Source of the DNA: Hyperoplus lanceolatus
Lineage: Eukaryota; Chordata; Actinopteri; Uranoscopiformes; Ammodytidae
Length of the DNA: 64,000 nt
Direction of reading: 5' to 3'
Assembly (NCBI GenBank): GCA_026929865.2
Contig: CM049406.2
Span: forward strand, 27,803,501 to 27,867,500
Of this stretch, positions 30,451 through 42,612 are shown one piece after another. Made by a program: the position numbers and the translations under genes. A model generated the notes under the pieces. The model was not told the origin of the DNA. It was given only the letters and a program-made list of their open reading frames with translations, and did no database searches. Position 1 is the first letter of the stretch. Each line of letters starts with the position of its first letter.

Positions 30451-33400
30451 GCAGCATGCACGGCGCCAGGATTTTTTCTCCACCGGGGCTAAGGAGGGGC
30501 TTGACCAATATGTGGGGGTGCTGCACTATAACGTATAGCCAGAAAAGAGATACGCGTGTGTTTCATAAAAACTCGGTGTGGCACGTTTATTTAGGGTCTG
30601 TACAACAGTGGGGGCTTTCTCCGGGAACCATCTGCCGTGGTGGAGAGGTTTGTGTGCCCCTGTGAACCTGGGAGCTGTGTTGTCCAGACCTAGTGCTCCT
30701 GGTAGGGTTATCCAAGGCAAAGTGGTCTCAGGTGAGGGGCCCGACTAAGAATGGTTCAAAAAGCCCTATGGAAAATCACCAAAAGGAGGAGAGACCCTGC
30801 CCGGAGGAAGCCCGGGGCCCCCGTCTGGAGCCAGGCCCAGAAGGGGGCCCGCCTACGCGCGGCGTTTGGCGGGTCTGCCCACAGGCCCCGAGCCGGGCAC
30901 AGCCCGAAGAGCTACGTGGCACCAACCCCTCTATGACCGTGGGCCCACCACTCGTCGGAGGAACCGCTGGGGGTCGGGTGCATGCCTAAAGGGTGGCAGT
31001 GAAGGGCGGGGACCACAACGGACCAGACCCCGGGCGGCAGGAGACTGGCTTTGGGGACGTGGAACGTCACCTACGCTGGCTGGAAGGAGCTGGAACTTGG
31101 TCAGGTGGAGCGCTACCAATTAGATGGTGGGGCTTACCTCACGCAGTCTTGGCTCTGGAACCGTACTTCTGGACAGGGGGTTGGACTCTATTCTTCTCTG
31201 GAGTTGCCCAAGGTGTGAGCGCCGGGCCGGTGTGGGGATACTCACGAGCCCCCGGCTGGGGCGCTACTACGTTAGAGTTTACCCCGGTGGACGGGAGAGG
31301 GTCGCCTCCCTACGCCTCCGGGTTGTGGAAGACTCCTGACTGTTGTTTGTGCGTACGCACCGAACAGCAGTTCGGGTGTCGGCTTCTTGGAGACCCCTGA
31401 GCCGGAGTCCCTGCATGGGGCTCCGTTTGAGACTCCGCAGATTCTGCTGGGAGACTTTAAACGCGCACGTGGGCAATGATGGAGACACCTGGAAGAGGCG
31501 TGATTGGGAGGAACGGCCTCTCTGATCAGAATTTGAGTGGTCGTTTCTTATAAGGATTCTGTGCTTTCTGTGTCAAAAACGAACACCATGTTCCAACGTA
31601 AGAATACTCATTAGTGTACATGGTACCCAGAGCACCCTAGGCCGAAGGTCGATGATCGATTTCATTGATCGTATCATCTGATCTGAGGCCGCATGTTGAG
31701 GCTCTTTCGGGTGAGAAGGCAGGCTGTCAACTTGATCACCATCTGGTTGTGAGTTGGGTCAAGGGTGGGGGAAGACCTGGACAGACCTGGTAAGCCCAAA
31801 CGGGTGGTGCGGTGAACTGGGAACGTCTGAAGAATTTGTTCAGAGATCTTTAATTCGCACCTCCTGCAGAGCTTTCTAGCATCCCTGTGGAGGTTGAGGC
31901 ATTGAACCCGAGTGGTCGTGTTCAAAACTGCATTGCTGAAAACCGCGGCACGGAACAGCTGTGGTCTCAAGGTCTTGGTGCCTCAAGGGGCGTGGCACCC
32001 TCGAACGCCGTGGTGGACCTCGGTGGTCAGGAAACGTCCGACTGAAGGAATGCTTCCGGGATAGCATCTCGGGGACTCTGAGGCAGTTACAAGGTACCGA
32101 CAGGCCCGAAGGGCTGCAGCTTCTCGTGATGACCGGAGGCAAAGCAGCCGGGTGTGGGAGAAGTTCGGAGAAACCTGGAGAAGGACTTTCGGTCGGCACC
32201 AAAGTGTTTCTGGAAGACCGTCCGGCACCTCAGGAGGGGGAAGCGGGGAACCATCCAAGCTGTGTACAGTCAGGATGGGGCCGCTGTTGACCTCAACTGA
32301 GGAGTAGTATCGGTCGGTGGAAAGAGCACTGAGGAACTCCCTGAATCCAGGCTAACAACCCTCCTATGTTGGAGGCTGGAGGCTGATGGGGGATCATCGT
32401 CAGTTTCTGGTGGAAGTCACTGAGGTAGTCAAACAACTCCACAGTGGCGAAGCCCCGGGGGTTGATGAGATCCGTCCAGAAATGCTGAAAGCAATGGGTG
32501 TGGAGGGGCTGTCTTGGATGACACGCCTCTTCAACATTGCGTGGAAGTGGGTACAGTGCGAAGGAGTGGCAGACCGGGGTGTGGTTCCTATTTTTCAAAA
32601 GGGGGACCAGAGAGTGTGTTCCAACTACCGGGGTATCACACTTCTCAGCCTTCCCGGCAAAGTCTACTCCAAGGTGCTGGAAAGGAGGTTCGGCGTGAAG
32701 TAGTCGAACCCTCAGATTGAAGAGGAACAATGCGGATTCCGTCCTGGCCATGGAACAACGGACCAGCTCTTCACTCTCGCAAGGATCCTAGAGGGAGCTT
32801 GGGAGTTTGCTCATCCAGTCTACATGTGTTTTGTAGATCTGGAGAAGGCTTATGACCCAGTTTTCTTGGAGATACTGTTGGATGTGCCGGGGAACTATGG
32901 GGTGAGGGTGTCTCTTCTGAGCTCCAATCTCTGTACACTCAAAGCGAGAGCTGTGTCCGGGTTCTCGGTAGTAAGTCGGACTTGTTTCCTGTGGGGGTTG
33001 GCCTCCGCCAGGGCTACGCTTTATCACCAATCCTGTTTGTGATATTCATGGACAGGATATCAAGGCATAGTCGTGGTGGGGAGGGGTTGCGAGTTTGGTG
33101 GGCTGAAGATCTCATCTCTGCTGTTTGCGGATGATGTGGTTCTGATGGCATCATCGTGACCTTCAGCTCTCATTGGATCGGTTTGCAGCCAGATGTAAAC
33201 GGTTGGGATGAGGATCAGTACCTCTAAATCTGAGGCCATGGTGCTCAGCAGGAAACCGATGGATTGTCTACTACAGGTAGGGAATGAGTCCCCTTGCCAA
33301 GTGAAGGAGTTTAAGTTACCTCGGGTCTTGTTTGCGAGTGGGAACAATGGAGCGTGAGATTGGCCGTAGAATCGGAGCAGCAGGGGCGGTTTGCACTCGC

Positions 33401-34625
33401 TTTTACCGCACTGTTGTGACGAAAAGAGAGCTGAGTCGTAGGCAAAGCTTTGATCTACCGGGCGATCTTGATTCCCTCACCCTATGGTCTGAGGCTGGTG
33501 TGGCCGAAGAGCAGATGTGTGGTACAAGCGGCCGAAATGGGCTTTTCTCCAAGGAGTGGCTGTCTCCCTTAGAGATAGGGTGAAGCTCAGTCATTCGTGA
33601 GGAACTTCCGGGGGCAGAACGCTACTCCTTTGCGTTGAAAGAGGCCAGTTGAGGTGGTTCGGGCATCTGGTAAGGATGCCCCCAGAGCGTGCTTCCCTAG
33701 GGAGGTGTTCCAGGAGCGTCCAGCTGGGAGAGGCCTCAGGGAAGACCCAGGACTAGGTGGAGAGATTATATCTCCACACTGGCCTAGGAACGCCTCAGGA
33801 TCCCAGTCAGAGCTGGTTGATGTGGCCCGGAAAGAGAAGTTTGGGGTTTCCTGCTCAAGCTGCTGCCCCGCGACCAGTTGGATCGCGGTTGATGATGTTG
33901 ATAGTGATGATGATGACAACAGTGGGGGGCCTGGGGGGTTTGAAAGCACAAACAAGTTGTTCACATCATCAACTTTTTGTCTTTTTTAGTTGTTCCAGAG
34001 AATCTGCCTTATCATCTTGACATCTAATCTAAATGATATCTGACCATTATGTTAGTTTATCGTCACTCTTGCGTGACATAATAACAATAGTAGCCTAAAC
34101 ATATATATCTCCTATGCTGTGCGCTGGGGAGAAACAGACACGCTGGACACGCTGGCAAATTTTCTGGTATACAATGGGTGATTGTGGGTTGATTTGGATG
34201 CAGCAGCCGCCTATTTGAATGACATGACCGCTCGGCGGAGCTGCTTGACTCTCGGCCAGGTGCGAGGCAAAAATAAATAAATAAAAGGACTCGGCGCGTC
34301 ACTAGGCTACATAATAGCCTACGCTGGCCTGATGTCAAACTTCTCTAAAATATTGGCTACTTAGGCTCGCCAACATAATACAGACGTGCACATAGCCGCG
34401 GGAACTCATTCTCAACAGGGGGTGCTGAAAAAAAAGCTCAGCCTGCACTTGTCTCGCAACTCGCTACATTGATAAATACAAACTTCACCAATGAAATAGT
34501 GTCACATGCACCGCTGCATACAAGACTGGGGGTTTCCCCTACAGATAGGTGGTAAAAAGTCGGGTCGTCTTATATTTGGGGTCTAATATTCGGCGTCCAG
34601 TAACGGAATGCCCGTTACCAGAGCG
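30451..34625 (+). repeat. Dispersed element, copy 2, interrupted by Rex3
   Basis: The parts 30451-30615 and 33917-34625 together match 28631-29385. The Rex3 insertion at 30616-33916 separates them. Its end at TTACCAGAGCG is followed at once by the TIR element 34627-36492. Confidence 0.7.
30616..33916 (+). pseudogene. Rex3 (RTE clade) LINE, near full length, degenerate
   Basis: RTE elements encode one polyprotein with an APE endonuclease and a reverse transcriptase. Here the 5' leader begins about 30616 (CCATCTGCCGTGGTGGAGAG). Endonuclease pieces follow in shifting frames (TWNVT at about 31060, SLRLRVVEDS, NAHVGNDGDTWK near 31460-31490). RT pieces include CSNYRGITLLSLPGKVYSKV (near 32630), FVDLEKAYD (32830) and LFADDVVLMAS (33120). 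The GATG-type tail ends at 33916. Direct repeats CAACAGTGGGGGC at 30603-30615 and 33917-33930 (one extra G) flank it. Compared with the copy at 39675-41851, changes are mainly 1-4 base indels, so no frame stays open for long. Confidence 0.9.
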
Positions 34626-34626
34626 A

Positions 34627-36492
34627 CAGTGGCGTGCACAGGTAGACCTGAAGTGGTGCTGAAGCACCTGCCCTTTTCCCCTGGCCCAATCAAGTGCCCT
34701 TTTGAAAAAAAATAAAAAATCTGAAAGTCCGTTTTTTTTTTTTTTTTTTTTTTTACAGTGTACGTGGCCCATGCCGACATTATCATCTATACATGCTCAA
34801 CGATTAAAAACGTTTGACAATAATGCCCCAATAAATATGCCCCCCCCCTCCTCCTCCTCCACTGCTGCCACACACACACCTACTCCCAGGCCTGCCCTGC
34901 CCCACCAGCGAGGTAACACATACATGAATGCAGTCAAGAGTGTATTGTTTGCCCCCTAAGCCTCAGTTGCCAAGCTATAACTTGCATTTATTTGTCTCTG
35001 TTATAAAGTAGCCTTTATCATGCAGTGCCACACAGCTAAGCATAAATTAGCCGACTGTCCTGCTTAACAAGCTATCCCAAAAAAATAAATAGATATGACG
35101 TGATGAACACAACTAATGTCGGCGGAGTTTGTCATTGGTACTAGCCTGGTTCTACCAGAACATCGTACTTCATTTCATTTGTACAGAAGGTCTGGAATCG
35201 CTCAATTGAAAAACGTTAACTCACTTGAAGGCGGGTGTCTGTTGAAGTTTAAAACTATTGGATCTTCCCAGTGCCACTCTGGATCTGCCAACCAACCATG
35301 TCATGAGCCGGCTTCTGAGCCACTCCTTCTGTTCGCTGATTGGACCGGCAGAAATCTGTCCGGAGAAAACCTAAGAATATACCGCACACCTAGACTGACT
35401 ACTGAAGGGAAAATTAAAATTGAGCGAAAGTAGTAGGCGGGCGGTGCCAGGCTACATTGGTACAGCATGTGAATCTATCAGTATGCTGAATATTTAGTGT
35501 TGTTTAGGTTTACTTTAGGCTATATAATTAACACATGCAGTAATTCATTTGCTAAATCAATGACAAACAGGCAATTCCCAATTGCCTGCAGAAAAAGTAG
35601 CCTTGTGCCTGGTTGTAATGTAACCAAGCAGTCTTATTTTATATGGTTGGTCTCTTTTTATTTACAAATTGCAGTATAATGCCTAGAAAGGAGAGGTTAA
35701 AAAGGGAAAAGAAAGGGAGCAAGGAGGAAGATGAAGATGAAAGGTCAGAGTCAAGAGCAGAGTCATGTTAGCTGTTCAGGGCCTTTTAAAGCTCAGATTT
35801 TAATGTTGAACTATTCCTCAAATGTTATTTAAATATATTAAAAGCTGTCCACACATTTTATTTTAACTACGCAAAGTGTGTTGGTGGTACTAAATCAGTC
35901 ATGAAGCTATATAAGATAATTATATTATTTTGTCCCAACCATAAATTATTTCTATGTTACAAGACTTGCAGTAATCTTGTATTTACCTTAATAGGATATT
36001 ATTAGTACGGAGATCAGGGGCCTAACGAAGACTTCAAAGACAGAATTCGGGATAAGGGGTTATTTAAAAAAATCCGAAACTGACAGTTTTTTTTTCAAAC
36101 ATGTACATTTTTTCTTTCTGCTTTTTGGTAATTCTGTGTCTCCAAATTATTCCAGAAAATAGTACTAAATAGCCCACATTGACACAGGTGATTTAGCCTT
36201 ATCTTTCTTCTCAAAGTGCACCTGATTGATGAATTTTACTTTAAAAGGTTAAAATGTTTCTTCCGGGGGACCATTCCCCAGGACACCCTAGAAGGTCCAG
36301 GATCCCAAACACAGTCTCTCAAATTCCTTTGAGAAACACTCCATGTGTGGCCGGGTATTAAAAGTCATTAGGCCAGGGGGGGATTTTGTACAAGTAACCT
36401 TAAAATGATTTGGTCATTCATCGATAGAATATATTGTGCCCTTTTTTTTTGCAATGAGCACCTTCCCCCCAAAATGACTGTGCACGCCACTG
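34627..36492. mobile_element. 1.9-kb TIR DNA transposon
   Basis: Perfect 15-bp inverted ends CAGTGGCGTGCACAG with further imperfect subterminal similarity (AGGTGCTC/AAGCACCT). No target duplication is evident and no transposase was found. It contains poly-T at about 34732-34754 and a nested MITE at 35142-35454. The remainder is AT-rich. Confidence 0.75.
35142..35454. mobile_element. MITE with 9-bp target duplication
   Basis: Inverted termini TAGCCTGG/CCAGGCTA, flanked by a perfect 9-bp direct repeat CATTGGTAC (35133-35141 and 35455-35463). The 313-bp body has no gene. The termini and duplication length match the element at 57151-57377, so they are probably one family. Confidence 0.85.
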
Positions 36493-37443
36493 GTGCTAGG
36501 TGTGGGAATACTTTGTTATATGGTCATTACGTCTACCATTTAGAGGAAAAAGTTGGATATAGTTGGATCTAATTGAGCCTAAATCAATACTAATGTGTCT
36601 CATGAAAAATGAACATTGGTTGTAGGGAGGGGGAATGAGATATGGTTAAGTTAAGGTTTGATCCTGTAATGATTGAATATCTATTTTTCCTCTCAGACCT
36701 TTAGAATATCAGTCACCTGTGAAAAGAGTCATTTGTCTTAGTGCATGTGGTGAACAATACAGGAGATTTTAAAAGAAGGTGAGTTAAAAAGGAAATAGTC
36801 CAAGGCAAATGTTTAATCCTCATTATACACTTGCATCATTATACACTTGCATGATTAAAATGGTATTTTAGAAGAGAAGGCAGACAATGTGATCATACAG
36901 ATTAAATACATGTTTAATCCATTGAATCAGCTCTATACAATCCTTAGTGATGGATTGTAACTGCCCTTTGTGACGTATTTTATTCTTTATCTGGATATAG
37001 TCTTCTATTGCTGTAGATTAAACTAGCCAACGGAGTTTAATGAGCTCATCCTTAAACGTATAGCAGGGAAATGTAAAAGACATTAATGTAGGCCTGGCTG
37101 AAAGAATGATCCACGAGCAACGGAACAGAACAACACTGTCTGACAGGGCCCATTTCAGTATGACTACTTTTGCCACACAATTCAGCTGAACTCTTAGTTT
37201 GCCTACTTCACTACAAGTATCGCTAACTGTAGTATATAATACGTATAGAATCTACACAGCTGATTACTATCACTAGCTAAGCAATATGCATGTGAGTTAT
37301 GTTTTTAAGTAGAAAAATAATTTGTATCTCAAGCTATAGGCTACGGCGTAACAAGCAGGCAGGCAGGCACTGCAAATCTCGTCAATGCATTACTTTGCTC
37401 TGTCATTTTCTCTTCACAGAGGGAGGGTCTCATTTGCACATTA
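36493..37443. other. Intergenic sequence, nothing recognised
   Basis: AT-rich sequence without visible coding or repeat structure apart from a small CATTATACACTTGCAT duplication near 36819-36851. Confidence 0.5.
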
Positions 37444-37848
37444 AGGTTGCGTTCCGAATCGCATACTCTTTCTTTTTTCTATTCTACATACTACATCTGA
37501 CGATAAAAAGAATCTAGTTAGGATGCAGTAGGCATACTATTGGGACATACTTTTCTCTCTTATTTCATCATAACATTGCGCATTGATCTTGCCTCTTGCT
37601 TTTATATCCGTCGCATCCCCGTTTTCATATGAGGCTTCGTCGATGTTACGTCACTTCACGTGCGCACTGGATTGTGGGTCAGAATCGCCCAAATAGGATG
37701 CACTTTTCAACACTAACAATCTTTGCCGCATGGAGTAGGACATCCGGGTACTTCTAACCATCCTAAATCTGGCCATAAGAATCGGGACATCCTAAATCTT
37801 TTTTCTACATACTATATAGTAGAAAGTATGCGATTCGGAACGCAACCT
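37444..37848. mobile_element. 0.4-kb MITE, copy 1
   Basis: Inverted ends begin AGGTTGCGTTCCGAATCGCA. The body (AGAATCTAGTTAGGATGCAG, GTCAGAATCGCCCAAATAG) recurs at about 48030-48438 in an xrn1 intron. No coding capacity. Confidence 0.8.
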
Positions 37849-37854
37849 CAGAAA

Positions 37855-38060
37855 CCGGACGGAATTTCCGCCCGGAAGTTCCGGGCGGAAAATACAAATC
37901 GGCGCGGAAGTTGCGGGTGGTTTAACGGGCCTTTCCGGGCGGATTAACGACTAAACCGCGCGGATTGTTGTTTTTACCGCGTCAAATGCCGGGCCGAATT
38001 GTGGCACTTTCCGCTTTCCATACCCACTAGGTCGATCGCGATCGAGGGTAGTGTGGGTCC
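37855..38060. repeat. GC-rich segment with CCGGGCGGA motifs and a hairpin
   Basis: GC-rich stretch in an AT-rich setting. Positions 37865-37875 and 37881-37891 are perfect 11-bp inverted repeats (core CCGCCCGG/CCGGGCGG) around the 5-nt loop AAGTT. CCGGGCGGA recurs near 37936. Origin unknown; probably internal transposon sequence. Confidence 0.55.
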
Positions 38061-38087
38061 ATCGCGTGGCATTCAAAAATATATAAA

Positions 38088-38089
<2 letters not shown>

Positions 38090-38131
<42 letters not shown>
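38090..38131 (+). repeat. (AT)n microsatellite
   Basis: An AT run of about 42 bp. Confidence 0.9.
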
Positions 38132-38136
<5 letters not shown>

Positions 38137-38544
38137 TTATTTTAATTTATTTTTTTTACTATGAAATAGCGAACGAGCCGTGCGAGCATGCGCCGACGTT
38201 CGGTGGAGGGAGAGAGGACACCACTTTCTATTTTGACATACAGTACATATCAGTGTGTTAGCCAGTGAGCTAACCAAAGCTAATCCAAGTCAAGGAAGTG
38301 GAGAGGCTTCTGCACTTGACAAATTCTACTATGTAAAATACAGCCAGAGAGAGGAAGACTGTTCAGACAAACAGACCACCACATATTCTAGTGGGACAGA
38401 AGTGATCATTGAGAAAGATTTTTTTTGTATGACTAAAATTCTGCCTTTAAGATAAACCTATATGCATTTGTGTATATTTCTTGCTCTTTTAAATTAGAAT
38501 TGCCTAAGCCTTCCTAGCCTAATACATAACATCACCACCAACAA

Positions 38545-38960
38545 AAAAATTATAACAATTATGATATTGTATCGGACAGTATCGGTATCGACCGATATCC
38601 AAAACCCAGAAATCGGAATCGGATCGGAACTAAAAATAGTGGATCGGTGGATCCCTAGGTTCATGCAGTTATGCAAGGTACACCAACTTATATTGTACAT
38701 TCATTTTCAATATGTTTAAATAAATATGTTCAGGCTTGTTTGGTTTGCGGTGCAGAACTTTCACTTTTATTTAAGAAGTATTTATTTATTGGAGACTTTG
38801 GTTGTATGCAGCAGTTTTTTCTTTTCTATACTGGAAAATACCTTTAGGCTGCAATTCTGCACACATTTTTCCTCTTAACTGAGAACCGTTCCGTACAGAA
38901 CAGAACCGTGACTTAAAAACCGTGACTTTTGACCCCTAATAGTAGGTGGTAGCTCACTTT
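38545..38960. mobile_element. hAT-like remnants
   Basis: 38570-38660 ends with GGATCGGTGGATCCCTA, resembling a hAT terminus with TATCGG repeats. 38740-38945 (TTTATTGGAGACTTTGGTTG, TGCAGCAGTTTTTTCTTTTC, AACCGTGACTT) is a partial copy of the hAT element at 57391-57939. Edges are unclear. Confidence 0.5.
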
Positions 38961-39542
38961 GACTTGGTCATTTTAAAAGTAGCTCACAAGCTGAAAAACA
39001 GTGGGCACCCCTGATTTAACTGAACGAGAGCTGGACTGACTCCATAAATGTCCGTGGGTGTAGTACCTCATTATAGCCACATGAGGGCAGTGAAGAGGCG
39101 TCATTATAAAGAGATTTATGTCTTATTGAAACAAGTACCTCTCACTGAAAATAGACAATAAACAGTTCTTAAACATCCAACAAATATACATATAATTTAA
39201 TTTATAAATATAATCTTTAATTTTTACTTCACAATGTTTTCTTAGAGATTAAAGAGAAATTAAAAAGTGATTTTTTAAATTTTTATTACATTTATCTTTA
39301 TCAAGTGTATTGTGTGTGTGTGTGTGTTTGCGTGCGCGCTTCAACTATTAATATTTCAGATATAGTATTTGTGATCAAATTTAAAATAAAAACATAATAA
39401 TTATCTTAATTTGAGACATCTTTGGCTTTTGTTATATTTTGTATTCTTATTTTTCGATGATCGTCCCTACAGTCAGAATATTCAAGGAATTTTGTGCACA
39501 ATGTACAAATAGCACAAATAGCAGTAAATGCACGTTTACAAG

Positions 39543-39573
<31 letters not shown>

Positions 39574-39674
39574 TCACTCACACGAGTGTCAGCAGTTGCT
39601 TTAGACACTAAAGAGAGACTACAGTCGTCAAGTTGAGAATTACACAAATATTAAATTTTCACAGGGTCTGCTGC

Positions 39675-41851
39675 CCTGACCTGGTAAGCCCAAACGGGTA
39701 GTGCGGGTGAACTGGGAACGTCTAGCGGAGGCCCCTGTTCAAGAGATCTTTAATTCGCACCTCCTGCAGAGCTTTTCTAGCATCCCTGTGGAGGTTGGGG
39801 GCATTGAACCCGAGTGGTCGATGTTCAAAACTTCCATTGCTGAAGCCGCGGCGGGCAGCTGTGGTCTCAAGGTCTTAGGTGCCTCAAGGGGCGGTAACCC
39901 TCGAACGCCGTGGTGGACCTCGGTGGTCAGGGAAGCCGTCCGACTGAAGAAGGAGTGCTTCCGGGATATGTTATCTCGGGGGACTCCTGAGGCAGTTGCA
40001 AGGTACCGACAGGCCCGAAGGGCTGCAGCTTCTGCCGTGTCAGAGGCAAAGCAGCGGGTGTGGGAGAAGTTCGGAGAAACCATGGAGAAGGACTTTCGGT
40101 CGGCACCAAAGTGTTTCTGGAAGACCGTCCGGCACCTCAGGAGGGGGAAGCGGGGAACCATCCAAGCTGTGTACAGTAAGGATGGGACGCTGTTGACCTC
40201 AACTGAGGAGGTAGTCGGTCGGTGGAAAGAGCACTTTGAGGAACTCCTGAATCCGACTAACACGCCCTCTATGTTGGAGGCAGAGCTGGAGGCTGATGGG
40301 GGATCATCGTCAATTTCCCTGGTGGAAGTCACTGAGGTAGTCAGACAACTCCACAGTGGCAAAGCCCCGGGGGTTGATGAGATCCGTCCAGAAATGCTGA
40401 AAGCAATGGGTGTGGAAGGGCTGTCCTGGATGACACGCCTCTTCAACATTGCGTGGAGGTCGGGCACAGTGCCGAAGGAGTGGCAGACCGGGGTGGTGGT
40501 TCCTATTTTTAAAAAGGGGGACCAGAGAGTGTGTTCCAACTACCGGGGTATCACACTTCTCAGCCTTCCCGGCAAAGTCTACTCCAAGGTGCTGGAAAGG
40601 AGGGTTCGGCCGATAGTCGAACCTCAGATTGAAGAGGAACAATGCGGATTCCGTCCTGGCCGTGGAACAACGGACCAGCTCTTCACTCTCGCAAGGATCC
40701 TAGAGGGAGCTTGGGAGTTTGCTCATCCAGTCTACATGTGTTTTGTAGATCTGGAGAAGGCTTATGACCGGGTTCCCCGGGAGATACTGTGGGGGGTGCT
40801 GCGGGAGTATGGGGTGAGGGTGTCTCTTCTCAGGGCCATCCAATCTCTGTACGCTCAAAGCGAGAGCTGTGTACGGGTTCTCGGTAGTAAGTCAGACTCG
40901 TTTCCGGTGGGGGTTGGCCTCCGCCAGGGCTGCGCTTTGTCACCAATCCTGTTTGTGATATTTATGGACAGGATATCAAGGCGTAGTCGTGGTGGGGAGG
41001 GGTTGCAGTTTGGTGGTCTGAAGATCTCATCTCTGCTGTTTGCGGATGATGTGGTTCTGATGGCATCATCGGCCTGTGACCTTCAGCTCTCATTGGATCG
41101 GTTTGCAGCCGAGTGTGAAGCGGTTGGGATGAGGATCAGCACCTCTAAATCGGAGGCCATGGTGCTCAGCAGGAAACCGATGGATTGTCTATTACAGGTA
41201 GGGAATGAGTCCTTACCCCAAGTGAAGGAGTTCAAGTACCTCGGGGTCTTGTTTGCGAGTGAGGGAACAATGGAGCGTGAGATTGGCCGTAGAATCGGAG
41301 CAGCAGGGGCGGTTTTGCACTCGCTTTACCGCACTGTTGTGACGAAAAGAGAGCTGAGTCGTAAGGCAAAGCTTTCGATCTACCGGGCGATCTTTGTTCC
41401 TACCCTCACCTATGGTCATGAAGGCTGGGTAATGACCGAAAGAACGAGATCGCGGGTACAAGCGGCCGAAATGGGCTTTCTCAGGAGGGTGGCTGGCGTC
41501 TCCCTTAGAGATAGGGTGAGAAGCTCAGTCATTCGTGAGGAACTCGGGGCAGAGCCGCTACTCCTTTGCGTTGAAAGGAGCCAGTTGAGGTGGTTCGGGC
41601 ATCTGGTAAGGATGCCCCCAGGGTGCCTCCCTAGGGAGGTGTTCCAGGAGCGTCCAGCTGGGAGGAGGCCTCGGGGAAGACCCAGGACTAGGTGGAGAGA
41701 TTATATTTCCACGCTGGCCTGGGAACGCCTCGGGATCCCCCAGTCAGAGCTGGTTGATGTGGCCCGGGAAAGAGAAGTTTGGGGTTCCCTGCTCAAGCTG
41801 CTGCCTCCGCGACCCGATTCGGATGAGCGGTTGAAGATGATGATGATGATG
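39675..41851 (+). mobile_element. Rex3 (RTE clade) LINE, 5'-truncated, young
   Basis: A perfect 12-bp target duplication AGGGTCTGCTGC flanks the insert (39663-39674 and 41852-41863). It ends in the GATGATG-type tail characteristic of Rex3. The 5' end is truncated inside the ORF, so the endonuclease is absent. The sequence TGGCAGACCGGGGTGGTGGT near 40482-40501 equals the conserved Rex3 RT primer site known from fish cytogenetics. Confidence 0.95.
39701..41848 (+). CDS. Rex3 reverse transcriptase, open frame without endonuclease
   Basis: One uninterrupted frame covers the RTE reverse transcriptase and C-terminal region. RT motifs in order: GKAPGVDEIRPEML (about residues 219-232), SNYRGITLLSLPGKVYSKVL (281-300), FRPGRGTTDQL, catalytic motif A FVDLEKAYDRVP (about 350), motif B GLRQGCALSPILF (about 410), motif C FADDVVLM (about 450). 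The C-terminal QLRWFGHLVRMPPG segment is typical of RTE. The frame runs through the GATG tail (Met repeats) and on into flanking DNA to 41995, so its native stop is not evident. The start used is only the first ATG after truncation. Without the APE domain it is not autonomous. Confidence 0.9.
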
Positions 41852-41863
41852 AGGGTCTGCTGC

Positions 41864-42440
41864 TTCAGGGTGTTAAGGGGTTTTTGTGAGATGTATTCCC
41901 AAAGTTTGGTTTTAAAGGTCAGATATATTATTCAAATTTTCAGGTTAAAATGTGTTATTCGGGGGCTTCTACTAGAAACTGTTTTCATGGTGTAATGTCC
42001 AAAAGACCCCGTCATATTTCTCATGTGCCATTGTAAGTAAGTAAGTAAGCTTTATTTATAGAGCACCCTTCATAGACCAGGGTCACAAGGCACTTCACAA
42101 TGCACTTCCAAAGCGCTTTACATATCGTAACACATTTTATACACACACTCAAACACTGATGGCATTGCTGAATTGCTGTCATATTTTCATCCTCCGTCTG
42201 AAATGGTTCATTTTAAAGCCTGTCCCCGCCATGCCGGTTTGAATCTTACTGCCAGTTATTCAGGGGTATCTGGGGATGTGCCTATCACAGGTAGTGCTCA
42301 GTTAGGTTAGTAATGAGGGCATAAATCAGACTGGGGTTTTTGAACACAGGTTATCAGAAAGGGTATGGTGGAGAAAAAGAGTGGGTTGTTTTTTTGTTCT
42401 CCTACTATCTCTTGAAACCCAAGGAACCCTTATCAATGTT
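41864..42440 (+). repeat. Dispersed repeat R, copy 1, with an inserted SINE/LINE tail
   Basis: The stretches CTACTAGAAACTGTTTTC, CTGCCAGTTATTCAGGGGTA and TTTTTGAACACAGGTT recur in order at 46200-46470 in the last xrn1 intron. About 42035-42175 (TAAGTAAGCTTTATTTATAG then AAGCGCTTTACA) is absent from the other copy and looks like a SINE or LINE tail insertion. Rex3 copy 39675-41851 inserted at its left edge. Confidence 0.55.
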
Positions 42441-42612
42441 GGAGAAAAAAATCACAATAGGTGAGTTAGAAACGGTAATTCTAAAGTAATTGAGGATGGG
42501 ATAACAAAAAGGACTCGGAGAGTTGTTTTAAATGACAAAAAGACGCCACATTTTAACAAAAGATTAATTTTAATTAAATGGATATGTACAGCACATTCCT
42601 GAATCAAAATAA

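Noticed and set aside
30693-31400. Several overlapping GC-rich open frames
   Set aside because: They lie in the 5' region of the degenerate Rex3; the recognisable endonuclease pieces are in other, shifting frames.
34732-34754. Poly-T as a retrocopy tail
   Set aside because: No retrocopy coding sequence or target duplication beside it; simple homopolymer inside the TIR element.
39739-40539. 266-codon open frame antisense to Rex3
   Set aside because: A shadow of the codon-biased, GC-rich reverse transcriptase on the other strand; similar antisense frames appear over the second Rex3 copy.
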